Shown one piece after another: positions 63,460-64,000 of a stretch of DNA of 64,000 bases (the first letter of the stretch is position 1; each line of letters begins with the position of its first letter). The notes beneath the pieces are model-generated. The model was not told the origin of the DNA, did no database searches, and saw only the letters and a program-made list of their open reading frames with translations. The position numbers and the translations under genes are program-made. The stretch is from the NCBI GenBank assembly GCA_949752795.1, contig OX457061.1, positions 31,438,425-31,502,424 on the forward strand, given 5' to 3'. The DNA is from Hyperoodon ampullatus. Lineage: Eukaryota; Chordata; Mammalia; Artiodactyla; Ziphiidae.

Positions 63460-63952
63460 TTTTCACTGTTTACAAATTCTCCTAAAATATGGTGATTTAA
63501 AACATCAGCCATATATTTAGATTATGATTCTGTGGATCAGCAGCTGGGGCTAGGCTCAGCTGAGTGGTTCTTCTGGTATTGGATGGCCTTCGTCTTGCAT
63601 CAACTTCCAGTTAGCTAGATGGCTGTCTTTTGGGGAGTTGGTGTGGGAGATGGGAGCAACTAGGTCTCATGTCTTTCATTATCCAGCAGGATAACCTGGG
63701 CTTGTTCACTTGAAGGTTGGATGGGATTCCAAGAGAGAGGGGGGAACTTCTCAAGTTCTCTTGAATCTTAGAACTGTTATAACTTTACTTCTGCTGCATT
63801 CTATGTATTCAAACAAGTAGCAAAACCCACCCAGATTCAAGGAATAGGGAAATAGCTTCCACCTTTTGATGAGACTGCAAAGTCACCTTGCAAAGTTGCA
63901 TTCACACAGGGAAGAAAACCATGGTGTCCATTTTTGTGAACAGTCTACCACA
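63460..63952 (-). mobile_element. MLT1-type MaLR LTR
   Basis: ATGATTCTGTGGATCAGCAGCTGGGGCTAGGCTCAGCTGAGTGGTTC, CATTATCCAGCAGGATAACCTGGGC and GGGAAATAGCTTCCACCTTTTGATGAG run in reversed MLT1 order, closing with TGTCCATTTTTGTGAACAGTCTACCACA. Confidence 0.85.
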
Positions 63953-64000
63953 GCCATTCCTGTTGGCCCTGAGCTGATGAATGACCATGGAGATTGTCAC

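Noticed and set aside
1..64000. CRISPR array, operon or bacterial regulatory sites
   Set aside because: The sequence is mammalian nuclear DNA. No spaced palindromic repeats exist, and tandem repeats are simple microsatellites.

Overview
The window reads as mammalian nuclear DNA from a cetacean, most likely a toothed whale. The evidence is 18 copies of CHR-type tRNA-derived SINEs. Eight are the short form, with a CTTCCCTGGTGG head and a tail ending GCGGTACGC/poly-T or its complement. Nine are the long form ending AGCCAAAAATAAATAAATA, and one is a partial copy. CHR SINEs mark cetaceans, hippos and ruminants. No BovB or Bov-A2 element was seen, which argues against a ruminant. Ancient mammalian repeats (MIR, L2, L3/CR1, MER5, MLT1 and MLT2 LTRs, L1M) fill much of the rest.

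No host protein-coding exon or RNA gene could be supported. The long open frames are either interrupted L1 ORF2 relics, readings of SINEs, MIRs or LTRs, or chance frames in GC-rich DNA. The window is best read as intergenic or intronic.

Layout: 0-10 kb is unique DNA with MIR, MER5 and L2, a 118-bp near-perfect inverted repeat (1536-1653 and 2164-2281), an L1 with a SINE at its tail, three more SINEs and an MLT2 LTR. 10-17 kb holds a 1.8-kb antisense L1 against an older sense L1M, and an L1/SINE composite inside an L2. 17-28 kb is L2, MIR, L3, a fused SINE pair, and two MLT1 LTRs in opposite orientation followed by an L1. 28-33 kb is mostly unique and GC-rich. 33-37 kb has a hAT element (MER1 type), L2, nested L1 and SINEs. 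37-41 kb is mostly unique with a pure GAT microsatellite. 41-45 kb holds two ERV1-like LTRs; the second is followed by a primer-binding-site-like sequence and a short internal region, and is hit by two young SINEs. 45-64 kb is MIR, L2, four MLT1 LTRs, three L1 3' ends, a SINE-split hAT element, and unique blocks.

The strongest unexplained structure is the 118-bp inverted repeat: 117 of 118 positions pair, the odd one is G opposite T, and the spacer is 510 bp. I found no evidence of a new coding system. Repeat family names come from recognition of consensus features by eye, and edges of old repeats are good to about 10-30 bp.
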